A stretch of 64,000 nt of DNA from Perognathus longimembris pacificus (Eukaryota > Chordata > Mammalia > Rodentia > Heteromyidae): positions 8,729,886 through 8,793,885 of the forward strand of contig NC_063171.1 of the NCBI RefSeq assembly GCF_023159225.1, given 5' to 3'. The stretch's first letter is position 1, and each line of letters starts with the position of its first letter. The translations under genes were made by a program, and so were the position numbers. This document shows positions 1 through 11,520 of the stretch, one piece after another. The notes under the pieces were generated by a model, which saw nothing but the letters and a program-made list of their open reading frames with translations, was not told where the DNA came from and did no database searches.

Positions 1-3000
1 CAAATATGTACTATACAAGGAAAATAATCAAGATCCCAATACAGACAGAGAAATGAACCCTAAGTAGAAAACCAGAATATTAGATCAAGAAATGGGAAGA
101 CACAGATTTTAACAAAATAGATATAATGAAAGGAACAAGCGAACATCTCTCAATCCTAACTCTGAACATTAATGGACTTAATTCTCCAATCAAATGACAT
201 GTGCTCATAAGTTGGATCAAAAATCAAGATCTGTCTTTCTGCTGCCTCCAAGAGACACATCTATACAACAAAGGGAAACATCTTCTAAAAGTGAAAGGCT
301 GGAATAAAATCTATCAAGCAAATGGCCCCCATAAGCAGGCTGGCGTTGTAATCCTAGTATCAGATTAAAATTGCCTTCAAATTAAAAACGGTAAGAAGAC
401 ACAAAGAAGGTGACTACATTCTAATAAAGGGATCTCTCCTTCAGGAGGATATAACCATTCTAAATATCTACACACCAAACACAGGAGCACCCAACTTCAT
501 CGAACAAACACTACTGACTCTATAAACACGCATAGACCCAAACACATTGATAGTTGGGGACTTTAACACTCCTCTATCACCTCTGGACAGATCAACATGC
601 CAAAAACTGAATAAAGAAACCACAGAACTAAACAACTGCATAGACCAACTAGACTTAACCGACATCTACAGAATATTCCATCCAGCAACAACAGAATACA
701 CATTCTTTTCATCAGCACATGGAACGTTCTCCCAAATAGATCACATCTCAGGACACAAAGAAAATCTGTACAAATTCAGAAGTATCAAAACAATTCCCTG
801 CATTCTCTCAGACCACAATGGAATAAAATTAGAGCTCAACTCAAATAGCCACCGCAGAAAATCCTACAATACATGGAGACCATAAACAACACACTGCTGA
901 ACCATCAGTGGGTCATTGAAGAAATTAGAACAGAAATTCAAATGTTTATGGAATTCAACCAAGATGAAAACACAAAGTACCAGCTCCTTTGGGACACAGC
1001 AAAGCCAGTACTCAGAGGAAAATTTATATCTCTGAATGCCTACACCAACAAACTGGCAAAACAGCAACTCAACAACTTAAGGAAGGACCTTAATCTCCTC
1101 AAAAGAGATAAACAAGCCAATCCCCAAGTCAATAGACAGAAGCAAATAATTAAAATCAAATCAGAATTTAAATGAATTAGAGACAAAAAAAAAACATCGA
1201 AAGAATCAAGAAAACAAAGCGTTGTTTCTTTGAAAAAATTAACAAGATAGACAGACCCCTAGCAAACCTGACCAAGAAACAAAAGCAGCAAACCCAGATA
1301 AACAAGATTAGAGATGAAACAAGTAACATCACCACAGAAACAACCAAAATTCAGAACACAATAAGGTACTATTTTGCAAACCTTTATGCCAACAAATTCG
1401 AGAACCTGGAAGAAATGGATAGTTTTCTAGAAAATATTGATATCCCCAAATTCAACCATGAAGATTTAAACCTTCTGAACAGACCCATATCCAGCATTGA
1501 AATAGAAAGGGCAATAAGTGATCTCCTATGCAAGAAATGGCCAGGTCCAGGCGGATTCACAGCAGAATTCTACAAGGCCTTCAAAACAAAACTCACACCA
1601 ATATTTCTCAAACTCTTCAATAAAATTGAAAGAGAACGTTCACTACCAGACACATTCTATGAAGCCAGTATAACTCTCATCCCAAAACCAGGCAAGGACT
1701 CATCATGGAAAGAGAACTATAGACAGATTTCCCTGATGAACATAGATGCAAAAATTCTCAACAAAATTCTGGCCAATTGACTTCAACAGATCATCAAAAA
1801 AATCATACATGATGACCCAACTGTATTCATCCCAGGGATGCAAAGTTGGTTCAATATACATACGCAAGTCAATTAATGTAATTCACCACATCAACTGGAG
1901 CAAGGTAAAGAGCCACATGGTTATATCTCTGGATACAGAAAAGGCATTCAATAAAATCCAGCACCCATTTATGCAAAAAGCCCGGGAAAAACTGGGATTC
2001 CAGGGAACACTCTTGAATATAATAAGGGCAGTCTATGACAAACCAACAGAAAATATAATTCTAAATGGTGAAAAACTAAAGCAATTCCCTTTAAAATCAA
2101 GAGCAAGACAGGGATGTCCACTCTCTCCCCTTCTCTTCAACATAGTTCTAGAATTCCTAGCCAGAACAATTAGGCAAGAAGAAAATATAAAGGGGATAGA
2201 AATAGAAAAAAAATGAAGTTAAACTTTCTCTCTTCGCAGATGACATGATCCTACACCTAAAGAACCCCATTGACTCTACTCACAAACTACTAGAGCTGCT
2301 CCAAAACTTTGGCAAAGTTGCAGAATATAAAATAAACGCTCAAAAATCAATGGCATTTCTATATATTATGGCCCAAATGCCGAGGCTGAAATCAGGAAAG
2401 CAACTCCTTTTGCAATAGACTCAAAAAAAACCTAAAATACCTTAGAATAACCTTAATGAAAGAAGTGAAAGACCTCTATGATGAGAACTTTAAAAACATG
2501 AAAAATGAAATGAAGGCAAAACTAAAGAAATGGAAAAACCTCCCATGCTCCTGGATTAGGAGGATTAATATAATCAAAATGGCAATATTGCCAAAGGCTA
2601 TCTACAAATTCAATGCAATACCCATTAATATCCCAACAAAATTTTTTAATGAAATAGAGGAAGCAATCCAGAAATTTATATGGAACAATAAAAGACCCAG
2701 AATAGCAAAAACAATCCTAAGCAGAAAGAACAGTGCTGGAGGAATTACAATACCCAACTTCAAGCTGTATTATAAAGCTATAGAAATAAAAAAAAAAAAA
2801 ACAGCTTGGAATTGGCACCGGACCAGGCCTGAAGACCAATGGAACAGAATTAAAGACCCAGAAATGAACCCACAGTACTATGCCTACTTAATCTTTGATA
2901 AAGGAGCTAAAAAAAATAGGATTGAAGAAAAACAGACCCTTTAACTAATGGTGCTGGCAAAACTGGTTCAACACATGCAACAAACTAAAACTAGATCCTT

Positions 3001-4248
3001 ATATATCACCCTGCACCGAAATCAATTCCAAATGGATCAAAGACCTTGAAATTAAAACAGATACCCTGAAAACATTAAAGGAAGAAGTAGGAGAAACACT
3101 TAGGCTCCTTGGTACAAGACGGAACTTCCTTAACAAAGACCTAGAAATGCAACAAATCAAAGAAAAGACAGACAAATGGGACTGCATCAAAATGCAGAGC
3201 TTCTGCATGGCAAAGGACATCGCTCGCAAGATAAACAGAAAGCCCACAGATTGGGAAAAGATCTTTATAGCCCATACAATGGACAAAGGCCTCATATCTA
3301 AAATATATGCAGAACTAAAAAAAAATACATTCCTCCAAAACAAAACCACAAAGAACCAATAGCCCCCTCAACAAGTGGGCTAAAGACTTAGAAAGAGGCT
3401 TCTCTGATGAGGAAATGAGAATGGCCAAGAGACATATAAAAAAGTGCTCTACATCACTGGCCTTAAAAGAAATGCAAATCAAAACAACATTGAGATTCCA
3501 TCTCACCCCAGTAAGAATGTCCTATATCGAGAAAACTAACAATGACAAATGTTGGAAGGGATGTGGCCAAAAGGGAACCCTACTTCATCATTAGTGGGAA
3601 TGTAAACTGGTTCAGCCACTCTGGCAAGCAGTATGGAGATTCCTCAGAAGGCTAAACATAGAGCTCCCCTATGACCCAGCAGCCTCACTTTTGGGCATCT
3701 ACCCAAAAGACCAAAAACAAGAACACACTAAAGCCACCAGCACAACAATGTTCATCACAGCACAATTTGTCATAGCTAGAATTTGGAACCAACCCAGATG
3801 CCCCTCAGTAGACGAATGGATCAGGAAAATGTGGTACATATACACAATGGAACTTTATGCCTCTATCAGAAATAATGACATTTGCCCATTCGTTAGGAAA
3901 TGCAAGGACTTGGAAAAAATTATACTAAGTGAAGTGAGCCAGACCCAAAAAACCATGGACATTATGGTCTCCCTCATAGGGAATAATTAGCACAGGTTTA
4001 GGCAAGTCACAACAGAGGATCACAAGAGCCCAATAGCTATACCCTTATGAACACAAAAGATGATGCTAAGTGAAATGAACTCCATGTTATAGAAAAGACT
4101 GTTATATCACTGTTGTAATTACTTTCAACATGCGATGTGTAACTGTAGCTTCTATTAATGATGGTCCTCTTGTATCCCCTTCTGTGGTCGTACCTTCACT
4201 ATCTCTGTATCTTACCTGAGTACATTGTAAACCATGTATACAGGTATT
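1..4248 (+). mobile_element. Older LINE-1, 5' part (interrupted by a younger L1)
   Basis: The stretch begins upstream of an L1 ORF2 start, runs through a decayed ORF2 and enters an L1 3' UTR that stops at the left target duplication of the younger L1. The missing 3' end resumes at 11153. The 3' UTR matches the L1 3' ends at 23101-23800, 28266-28931 and 55547-55697, so it belongs to an older lineage than the element inserted in it. Its 5' end lies outside the window. Confidence 0.93.
126..3990 (+). pseudogene. Decayed L1 ORF2 (endonuclease/reverse transcriptase remnant)
   Basis: Start and end are placed by alignment with the younger copy at 6728-10565. Recognisable pieces lie in different frames: endonuclease segments with the GDFNTPLS motif (547-885), a pre-RT segment (1415-1780), RT segments including a degenerate fingers/palm region and [12 protein letters not shown] (1746-2216), an FADDM-like palm motif near 2236, and C-terminal pieces (2456-2944, 3147-3362, 3691-3990). 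Many stops and frameshifts separate them, so no functional protein is possible. It once encoded the enzyme that nicks target DNA and copies L1 RNA at the nick. Confidence 0.93.
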
Positions 4249-4262
4249 AGAACTAGGAAACT
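4249..4262. repeat. Left target-site duplication of the younger L1
   Basis: AGAACTAGGAAACT here and AGAGCTAGGAAACT at 11139-11152 differ at one base. They flank everything from 4263 to 11138. Joining the outer flanks restores the continuity of the older L1 3' UTR, which independently supports the boundaries. Confidence 0.88.
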
Positions 4263-5513
4263 AGCGTGGAAGGCTCCTGCTGGGTCCACGTCGGAAGTCA
4301 GATACTAGAGACCCAAAGATGGCGCCGAAATAATAGGGAGGCACCCCGACTCGCATCAACTGAATAGCGAGATGGGAACTCCAACACCCAACACCCCATC
4401 AAGAACCCAGCAAAACCAGCATCCAGAAGCAGTGGAGAAACGCAGGAAAAGAAAAAGGAGCTAAAAAGAAGAACCGAAACAGAGCTGGAGATTCTCTGGG
4501 GCACCTCCCCCCACCAGCTGACCCGGGCCCAATCAGGGCCAGGCTGGGAAAGGGGAACCCGGCGATCGGCAGACAGGCTGCCAGGAGCGCAGAATTCATA
4601 TAGCGGGAGACCGCACGGACACAAGGCAGGGTGCGGACCAAGACACACACCGGCAATGACGAGAAGTTCGGGTCCACACCGGGTTCGGACAAGGGAACCC
4701 AGCGTGGCAGAAAGAAGGAACCGGGGAAGCCACCACGACACTTCGCCAACCCCTGAAGGGCTAACGGCTGCGCAGGACACACACACAAAGGAGCAAAAGT
4801 GAGTCCCCCATTATCCCCTCTCCCAACGGGAGACCAGCTATCAGAGACCCAAGCCTGACAAAGAAGCTAGATCTCCCTCTCTCCCCCTCCCCACCCCCGA
4901 GGGAACAAAGAACCCCCAAATCAGGCGGGAAGTTCCCATCAGGCGCTGGGAAGTCAGTTTAGCAGGGGAAGGGTGGAACAGCCCCAAGCCCCCACAGGTT
5001 CCTGAACTGGCAGAACCGGCCCTGCCCCCTTCCCAACAGGGGCTGGGGGATGGCCGGCAGGGCAAGCCCCACCCGAGGCGCCTGGACCTCGCAGACTCTT
5101 ACAACTAAAATCACAGGCGCTAGTGGGCAATACCAGCCCAGCAGGGTCACCTGAGCCTGATCACGCCCCCCCCTCACAGCGGAGGCGAGGTCTGAGGGTG
5201 CCAAGCCACACCCAGACAGTCGATCCCACTGGGCCCCACACATACCGCCTCCCCCAACGGACTCGCGGGAGGGCGCAAGCCTAACCCAACAACCCAGGAC
5301 TCGCTCTGGGAGGCATATCCCGCTAAAGTGCATGTTGTAGTGGACAACAGCGCACAGGAGGGCGGGCTCCCGGCGACAGCACCCACTCTGGTAGGCGTAC
5401 CCTGCACTGGTGGGCGGGGCCACAGCGGCAGCACCTGCTGCCGTAGATACGCCTACACAGGAGGGAGGAAAGAGCTACAAACCAAACCTGAGAAGCCATC
5501 CACAGATCTCCAG
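4263..5513 (+). promoter_or_regulatory. L1 5' UTR / internal promoter
   Basis: About 1.25 kb of GC- and CpG-rich sequence lies between the left target duplication and the ORF1 start, the position of the internal Pol II promoter in full-length L1s. AAGATGGCGCC at 4316-4326 matches the YY1 core (AAGATGGC), some 54 nt from the element's 5' end. The human L1 promoter also has a YY1 site near its start. Long antisense open frames here (for example 4298-4786 and 4959-5423) are best explained by the low stop-codon density of GC-rich DNA. Confidence 0.75.
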
Positions 5514-6758
5514 ATGCGCAAATCACAAAGAAACATAACTCAGTTCATCAAAGGGCAAGCCAACTCGCCAGCTCCAAAAAGCAGCATGACTGAAGAGGAG
5601 ATGGAGACTAAAAAAGCAAATGAGGCCATGTTAACAGGAATGATGGAAAGGGTCAGAAATGAAATCAGAAAACAATTCTAGGAGTTTAGAGCGGAAATCT
5701 GGAAGGACACCCAGGAAGCCAAGAAAGAATTGGAAGCAAAAATGGATACAATGCAAGCCTCGTTTAAAGAAATGGAAGCAAAAATGGATACAATGCAAGC
5801 CGCCTTTAAAGAAAATCGCCACATCCTGAGAATTGAAATGCATGAAAAAATAGATTTAAAATACAACTCTTTAAAGGAAGAATTTTCCACGATCAGAGCT
5901 GATATGACAACCATAAATAGCTCTCTGACATCCATAAACTCCGCAATTGAAAACATAACACAAAGAGTGGACCATATAGAATCCAGAATCTCTCGCCTGG
6001 ATGATGAAGCAGCTGACAACAACCAGAAAATGACCACACTCCAAGAAAAGGTGAAGCTTCAGGGAAGACTAATCCAGGAACTAATGGACAAAGACAAGAG
6101 ATATAATCCGTGCATAATTGGAATAGAAGAAGGAGCCGAATACCAGAACAGAGGGCTTAATCATGTTCTCAATAAAGTTATTGCAGAAAACTTCCTCAAT
6201 CTCACAGGGGACACCATCCAGGTAACCGAAGCCTATAGGACACCTGGCAGGCCAGACCCCAGGAAAACCACCCCAAGGCACATAATATTCAAGACTACAG
6301 ACCTCAAGATTAAAGAGCAAATTCTGAATTCAGCCAAAGCAAAGAAGGAAACTTTTTTCAATGGGAAGAGGATTCGAATAACATCCGACTTATCCACACA
6401 AACTTACCAAGCTTGAAGTGAGTGGAAGAACACCATCCAAGTACTTCAGAATAACAATTTACAACCTCGGATCAAATATCCAGCGAAATTGGAGTTCACA
6501 TTCGAAGGGAGAACCATATCTTTCCACACAAAAGAGGAGCTAAAGGAGTATGTGAATAAAAAACCAGCCCTACAGCGAATATTAAGAGGGGAACCCCACC
6601 CAACAGAGATCGTAAAAGACACACAGACAGAATCAGAAAGAAATTTCAATAGCCAAGTCCAGCAGAAAGACCAGCTCACTAAAGACAAGAAGAAAAAAAA
6701 AGGAGGAAAAAACAGCCCAACAAGAAAATGGAAGGAGAAAAAACACCCTTATCCTTGA
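5514..6758 (+). pseudogene. L1 ORF1 (RNA-binding chaperone), two premature stops
   Basis: One reading frame of 414 codons runs from ATG 5514 to TGA 6756. It is broken by TAG at 5679-5681 (codon 56) and TGA at 6414-6416 (codon 301). The TGA sits where related L1s have arginine, consistent with CGA-to-TGA CpG decay. ORF1p is the trimeric RNA-binding partner of L1 RNA. Visible parts are a basic/polar N-terminus, a coiled coil (about codons 60-165), an RRM-like and C-terminal domain including the PAKLEF segment near 6480, and a lysine-rich tail. The coiled coil contains a perfect-phase 42-nt tandem duplication (5727-5810). The frame's end overlaps the ORF2 start by 31 nt. Confidence 0.9.
5727..5810 (+). 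repeat. 42-nt tandem duplication in the ORF1 coiled coil
   Basis: Two copies (5727-5768 and 5769-5810) differ at a few bases and each encode 14 residues containing EAKMDTMQA. Fourteen residues equal two heptads, so the coiled-coil register is kept. Confidence 0.9.
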
Positions 6759-9700
6759 TCTCTTTAAATATAAATGGCTTAAACTCCCCGATTAAGAGGA
6801 GCAGACTGGCAGAATGGATTCGCAAACAAAAAGTTGACATCTGCTGTCTACAAGAGACCCACCTTACAGCAAGGGACAAAAACAGGCTTCGAATGAAAGG
6901 ATGGAGCAAGATCTACCAAGCAAATGCACCCACCAAAATGGCAGGTGTAGCCATTCTGATCTCAGACAAAATGGACTTCTCTTTAAAGTCCACTCAAAAA
7001 GACAAAGAAGGACACTACATATTAATACAAGGAAAAAGCCAGAATCAAGACATCACGGTGATAAATGTATACTCACCGAACAAAAGAGGCCCGACATATG
7101 TCAAGCAAATTCTCACAGAATTACAGAGCAAGATAGATGCAAACACAATCATAGTGGGTGACTTTAATACTCCTCTCTCTCCAAGAGACAGATCCAACAC
7201 TCAGAGGATTAGTAAGGGAGCTGAGGACCTAAATAACACCATTTCCCAAATGGAGCTAACAGCCCTATATAGAACCTTTCACCCTACAGAGACCCAATAC
7301 ACCTTCTTTTCAGCAGCCCATGGATCATATTCCAAAATAGACGCCATAGCCCACACAAAGAACCTCAGCAAATACAAAAGTATTGACGCCATCCCATGTA
7401 TTACATCTGATCACAGTGGATTAAAGGTAACCCTCAACAACAAAGGAAACCACAGACACTATACACACTCTTGGAGGCTAAACCCCATGCTGCTATCCAA
7501 CACTTGGGCCACAGACCAAATTGAAGATGAAATCAACGAATTCATAAGCCACAATGACAAAGAAAACACATCACAAAGAAACCTATGGGACACAGCTAAG
7601 GCAGTACTGAGGGGCAAGATAATTGCACTCAGCACCCACATTAAAAGAATGGAAGCAGAGCAGGTGAATACCCTCACGATGAAACTAAAACAACTGGAGA
7701 AACAAGAAATGACAGAATCTAAAACGAGTAGGAGGGGAGAGATCACAAAGATTAAAGAAGAGATAAATCTGATTGAAAATAGAAAGACCATTCAACAAAT
7801 AAATAAGACTAAAAGCTGGTTCTTTGAGAAAATAAACAAAATTGACAGACCCCTTGCAAGACTTACAAAAAAAAGAAGAGAAGAGACTCATATACGTAAA
7901 ATCAGGGACTCCACCGGAAAAATTACAACAAGTACACACGATATTCAAACAATCATAAGGAGCTATTTCCAAAACCTCTACTCAGCAAAAAACAATAATT
8001 TTACAGAAATGGATCAATTCTTAGAGAAGTACAAACTGCCCAAACTGAACCAAGAAGAAATAAATCAACTAAATAAACCAATAACTTACAGTGAGATACA
8101 GGAGGTAATCAAGAACCTCCCTACTAAGAAAAGCCCAGGCCCAGATGGATTCACCAACGAATTTTACAAAACCTTTAGTGAGGAGCTAATACCAATACTC
8201 CTCAAACTCTTCCGCGAAATAGAAACAGAGGGAGAAATCCCAAACTCATTCTACGAAGCTAATATCATACTCATTCCCAAACCAGGCAAAGACCCAACAA
8301 AAAGAGAACTACAGACCAATATCACTAATGAACACAGACGCAAAGCTCCTCAATAAAATATTAGCTAACAGGATCCAGAAACTGATCAAGAAAATCATAC
8401 ATCATGACCAAGTAGGCTTCATCCCTCAGTCACAAGGATGGTTCAACATCCGTAAATCAATCAATGTAATTCACCACATAAACAGATCTAAAATTAAGAA
8501 TTACATTGTTATCTTAGTCGATGCCCAAAAAGCCTTTGACAAAATACAACATCCATACCTATTAAAAGCTTTGGAGAGAACAGGAATAGATGGAACATTC
8601 CTCAAAACAATAAAAGCCATATACAACAGACCAACTGCTAATATCATATTAAATGGAGAGAAACTTAAATCATTCCCCCTAAACTCAGGAACAAGACAAG
8701 GATGCCCACTCTCCCCACTTCTGTTCAACATAGTGCTGGAATCCCTAGCCTTAGCAATAAGGCAAGAGGAGGACATCAAAGGGATCCACATTGGCAAGGA
8801 AGAAATCAAGTTATCCCTATTCGCAGACGACATGATCTTATATCTGAAGGACCCAAAAAACTCAGTACCCAAACTCCTACACCTAATAAACCAATTTGGC
8901 AAAGTAGCAGGATACAAAATCAATCCACAAAAGTCAGCAGCTTTTCTGTACACCAGCAATAGACAAACAGAAAATGAAATTATGGAAACAATTCCATTTA
9001 CAGTAGCCAAAAAAAGAATAAAGTACCTAGGGATCAACTTAACCGAGGACGTGACAGACCTATTCAATGAAAACTACAAAAATCTATTAATGGAAATCAA
9101 AGAAGACACAAGGAGATGGAAAGACCTCCCATGCTCATGTGTAGGCAGAATCAATATAGTGAAAATGGCCATATTGCCCAAATTGTTATACAAATTCAAT
9201 GTAATACCTATCAAAATCCCAGCCACATTCTTCACTGAAATAGAGAAACCAATCCATAAATTCATATGGAACAGCAAAAAACCTAGAATAGCCAAAGCAA
9301 TTCTAGGCAAAAAAAAAAAAAAAAAAAAAAATAGTGCAGGAGGTATCACAATACCAGACTTCAAGCTCTACTACAAGGCCATCATAACAAAAACAGCATG
9401 GTATTGGTATAAAAACAGATCGGAAGACCAGTGGATTAGAATTGAAGACCCAGAAATAAAACCGCACTCTTACAGCCAACTGATATTTGACAAAGGAGCT
9501 AAAGACATACAATGGAATAAACAGAGCCTCTTCAACTACTGGTGCTGGGAGAACTGGGCAGCCATATGCAGAAAACTCAAAGTAGACCCAAGCCTATTAC
9601 CATGCACCAAGATCAACTCAAAATGGATCAAGGACCTCAACATCACACCTGAATCATTGAAACTACTGAAGGACAGAGTAGGAAAGACACTAGAACTTAT

Positions 9701-10565
9701 AGGCACAGGAAGGAACTTCCTGAATAGAGTCCCAGGGGCACAACAAATAGGGGAAAGACTCAACAAATGGGACTACTACAAATTAAAAAGTTTCTGCACA
9801 GCTAAGGTCATAGCTACCAAAATAGAAAGACAGCCAACGATATGGGAAAGGATCTTTACCAGCACAGCAACAGACAAAGGCCTGATATCGGTCATCTACA
9901 GAGAACTCAAAAAACTAAGCCCCTCCAAGCCCAATAAACCTATTAGGAAATGGGCAAAAGAGCTAAAGAGAGACTTCACAAGAGAAGATATAAAAATGGC
10001 AAAGAAACACATGAGGAAATGCTCAACATCCCTGCTAGTAAAGGAAATGGAAATAAAAACAACCCTGAGATACCACCTCACCCCAGTTAGAATGGCCTAT
10101 ATTCTGAACTCAGGAAACAACAAATGCTGGAGGGGCTGTGGGGAAAGAGGACCCCTTCTCCATAGTTGGTGGGAGTGCAAATTAGTACAACCACTTTGGA
10201 GAACAGTATGGAGGTTTCTCAAAAAGCTCAATATAGACCTACCCTATGACCCAGCCATACCACTCCTAGGCATCTATCCTAAACAGCAAACCCCAAGATA
10301 TCAAAAAGACATTTGTACTTCCATGTTTATCGTGGCACAATTCACAATAGCCAAAATATAGAAACAACCCAGATGCCCCTCCACAGACGAATGGATCCAA
10401 AAAATATGGTACTTATACACAATGGAATACTACATAGCGATTAGGAATGGTGAAATATTGTTATTCGCAAGGAAATGGTCAGAACTCGAACAAATAATGT
10501 TGAGTGAGACAAGCCTAAAACACAGAAAACAAAGGGGCATGATCTCCCTGATATATGACTGTTAA
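6728..10565 (+). pseudogene. L1 ORF2 (endonuclease/reverse transcriptase), frameshift plus stop
   Basis: Near full length, about 1,279 codons. The N-terminal APE-type endonuclease shows [24 protein letters not shown] and a SDHSG motif. The reverse transcriptase shows [25 protein letters not shown] and the catalytic FADDM (codons near 8821). A C-terminal Cys-His cluster has CWRGC followed by H and C (near 10126-10180). Breaks: the frame changes at about 8301-8306, best explained by loss of a GA dinucleotide, and TAG at 10359-10361 replaces a conserved tryptophan, removing the last 68 codons. A 23-base A-tract (9309-9331) adds several in-frame lysines. The ATG at 6728 is chosen by alignment with the older copy at 126. 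Confidence 0.93.
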
Positions 10566-10787
10566 CAAAGGGAGACACGGATAGACAGTAGAGACCAAGT
10601 CTGTGAACGCTGTATATGTGCTTGATACATTGTATATTGCATATGTGTCTACCTGACCTAGACAAGGGATGGAAAAACAGGTTGTAAGATATCACAAGAA
10701 ATGTACACACTGCCCTACTATGTAACTGCACCCTCTTTGCACAACACCTTGTAAAAAAATTTATGTTCATTTAATAAAAAAAAAAAA
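10566..10787 (+). other. L1 3' UTR and first poly(A)
   Basis: A short 3' UTR ends in AATAAA at 10773-10778, which runs directly into an A-run. Compared with the related copy at 20228-20700 it lacks about 236 nt, at the junction 10607/10608. Confidence 0.85.
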
Positions 10788-11123
10788 CAATTCTACATCC
10801 AAGGAAGTTACTAATTTTGTTAACCCAAACTTTCTCCACTATACATTTTCTCAAAATTAACCAAATAGGCTATCCCTTCGTGGAATCCAGCAGACTGCTT
10901 CTTCTCTAAGATAAAATTTGAGTTTTTAAAGCAAATGTTTGAAATCTAAAAAATGTGTGTAGTATCAGGAGTACAGTTGATATATACTTCAAGATTTTCC
11001 CGATGAGCTTCTAGATAAATAAATAGGATTTTCTATACTAATTACATATATATAATTTACATGTTTTGAATATATTTTAGTATGTTTGTTTAATTTGCAA
11101 TAAATGTGTTGGAGTCCAGCTTC
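10788..11123 (+). other. Candidate 3'-transduced genomic segment
   Basis: These 336 nt of AT-rich sequence have no L1 similarity that I recognise. They lie between the L1's own A-run and a second A-tail, inside the single pair of target duplications. A canonical AATAAA (11099-11104) sits 19 nt before the second tail. This is the signature of L1 transcription reading past its own weak signal into flanking DNA, then retrotransposing the longer transcript. Confidence 0.82.
11099..11104 (+). terminator. Poly(A) signal AATAAA used by the transduced transcript
   Basis: AATAAA lies 19 nt upstream of the A-tail at 11124-11139, the normal spacing for cleavage and polyadenylation. Confidence 0.8.
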
Positions 11124-11138
11124 AAAAAAAAAAAAAAA

Positions 11139-11152
11139 AGAGCTAGGAAACT
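11139..11152. repeat. Right target-site duplication of the younger L1
   Basis: AGAGCTAGGAAACT follows the A-tail and matches 4249-4262 at 13 of 14 positions. Confidence 0.88.
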
Positions 11153-11369
11153 GTAAGGGAATACCAAAATCAAGAGACACAGTGTAAAAAAGACCAACGA
11201 TTACAAAAGCAATACTTGCAAAACTGTTTTGTGTAAATCTACTGAACAACTCATGGGGCTTTCCCCATGACAGTAACAAACAGTACAAGAAATGTATCCA
11301 ATACCTAATGTATGAAACTGTAATCGCTCTGTATATCAGTTTGACAATAAAAAAAGACTAAGAAAAAAA
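11153..11369 (+). mobile_element. Older LINE-1, 3' remainder
   Basis: This continues the 3' UTR that stops at 4262. It matches the 3' end of the L1 at 23560-23800 (AACGATTACAAAAGCAAT, then the segment ending GACAATAAA) and ends in an A-rich tail near 11344-11369. Confidence 0.9.
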
Positions 11370-11520
11370 TGCTATATCACTGAGCTGTGTCTAGTTCCAC
11401 ACTTAGATTTCTAATTTTTACAGGCCTTGATTATGAAGCAGTTGTGATTGTGACCTGATTCTGATCTTCATGAAGTGGAAAGGAAGATTGTGTATATGTA
11501 CAGTGTTCTTAACTGGAAGA

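Larger units (their letters stand above)
4263..11138 (+). mobile_element. Younger full-length LINE-1 with 3' transduction
   Basis: Order of parts: GC-rich 5' UTR (4263-5513), ORF1 (5514-6758), ORF2 (6728-10565), short 3' UTR and first A-run (10566-10787), an extra non-L1 segment (10788-11123), and a terminal A-tail of 16 bases ending at 11139. Its last A can also be counted as the first base of the right 14-bp target duplication (11139-11152). The element is nearly intact but disabled: two in-frame stops in ORF1, a frameshift near 8301-8306 and a late stop at 10359 in ORF2. It inserted into the 3' UTR of an older L1, so it is the younger of the two. Confidence 0.93.

Noticed and set aside
4298..5434. 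Several long antisense open frames in the L1 5' UTR, possibly an ORF0-like gene
   Set aside because: They overlap each other in different frames within GC-rich DNA with few stop codons, and show no recognisable domain. Human-type ORF0 cannot be inferred from openness alone.
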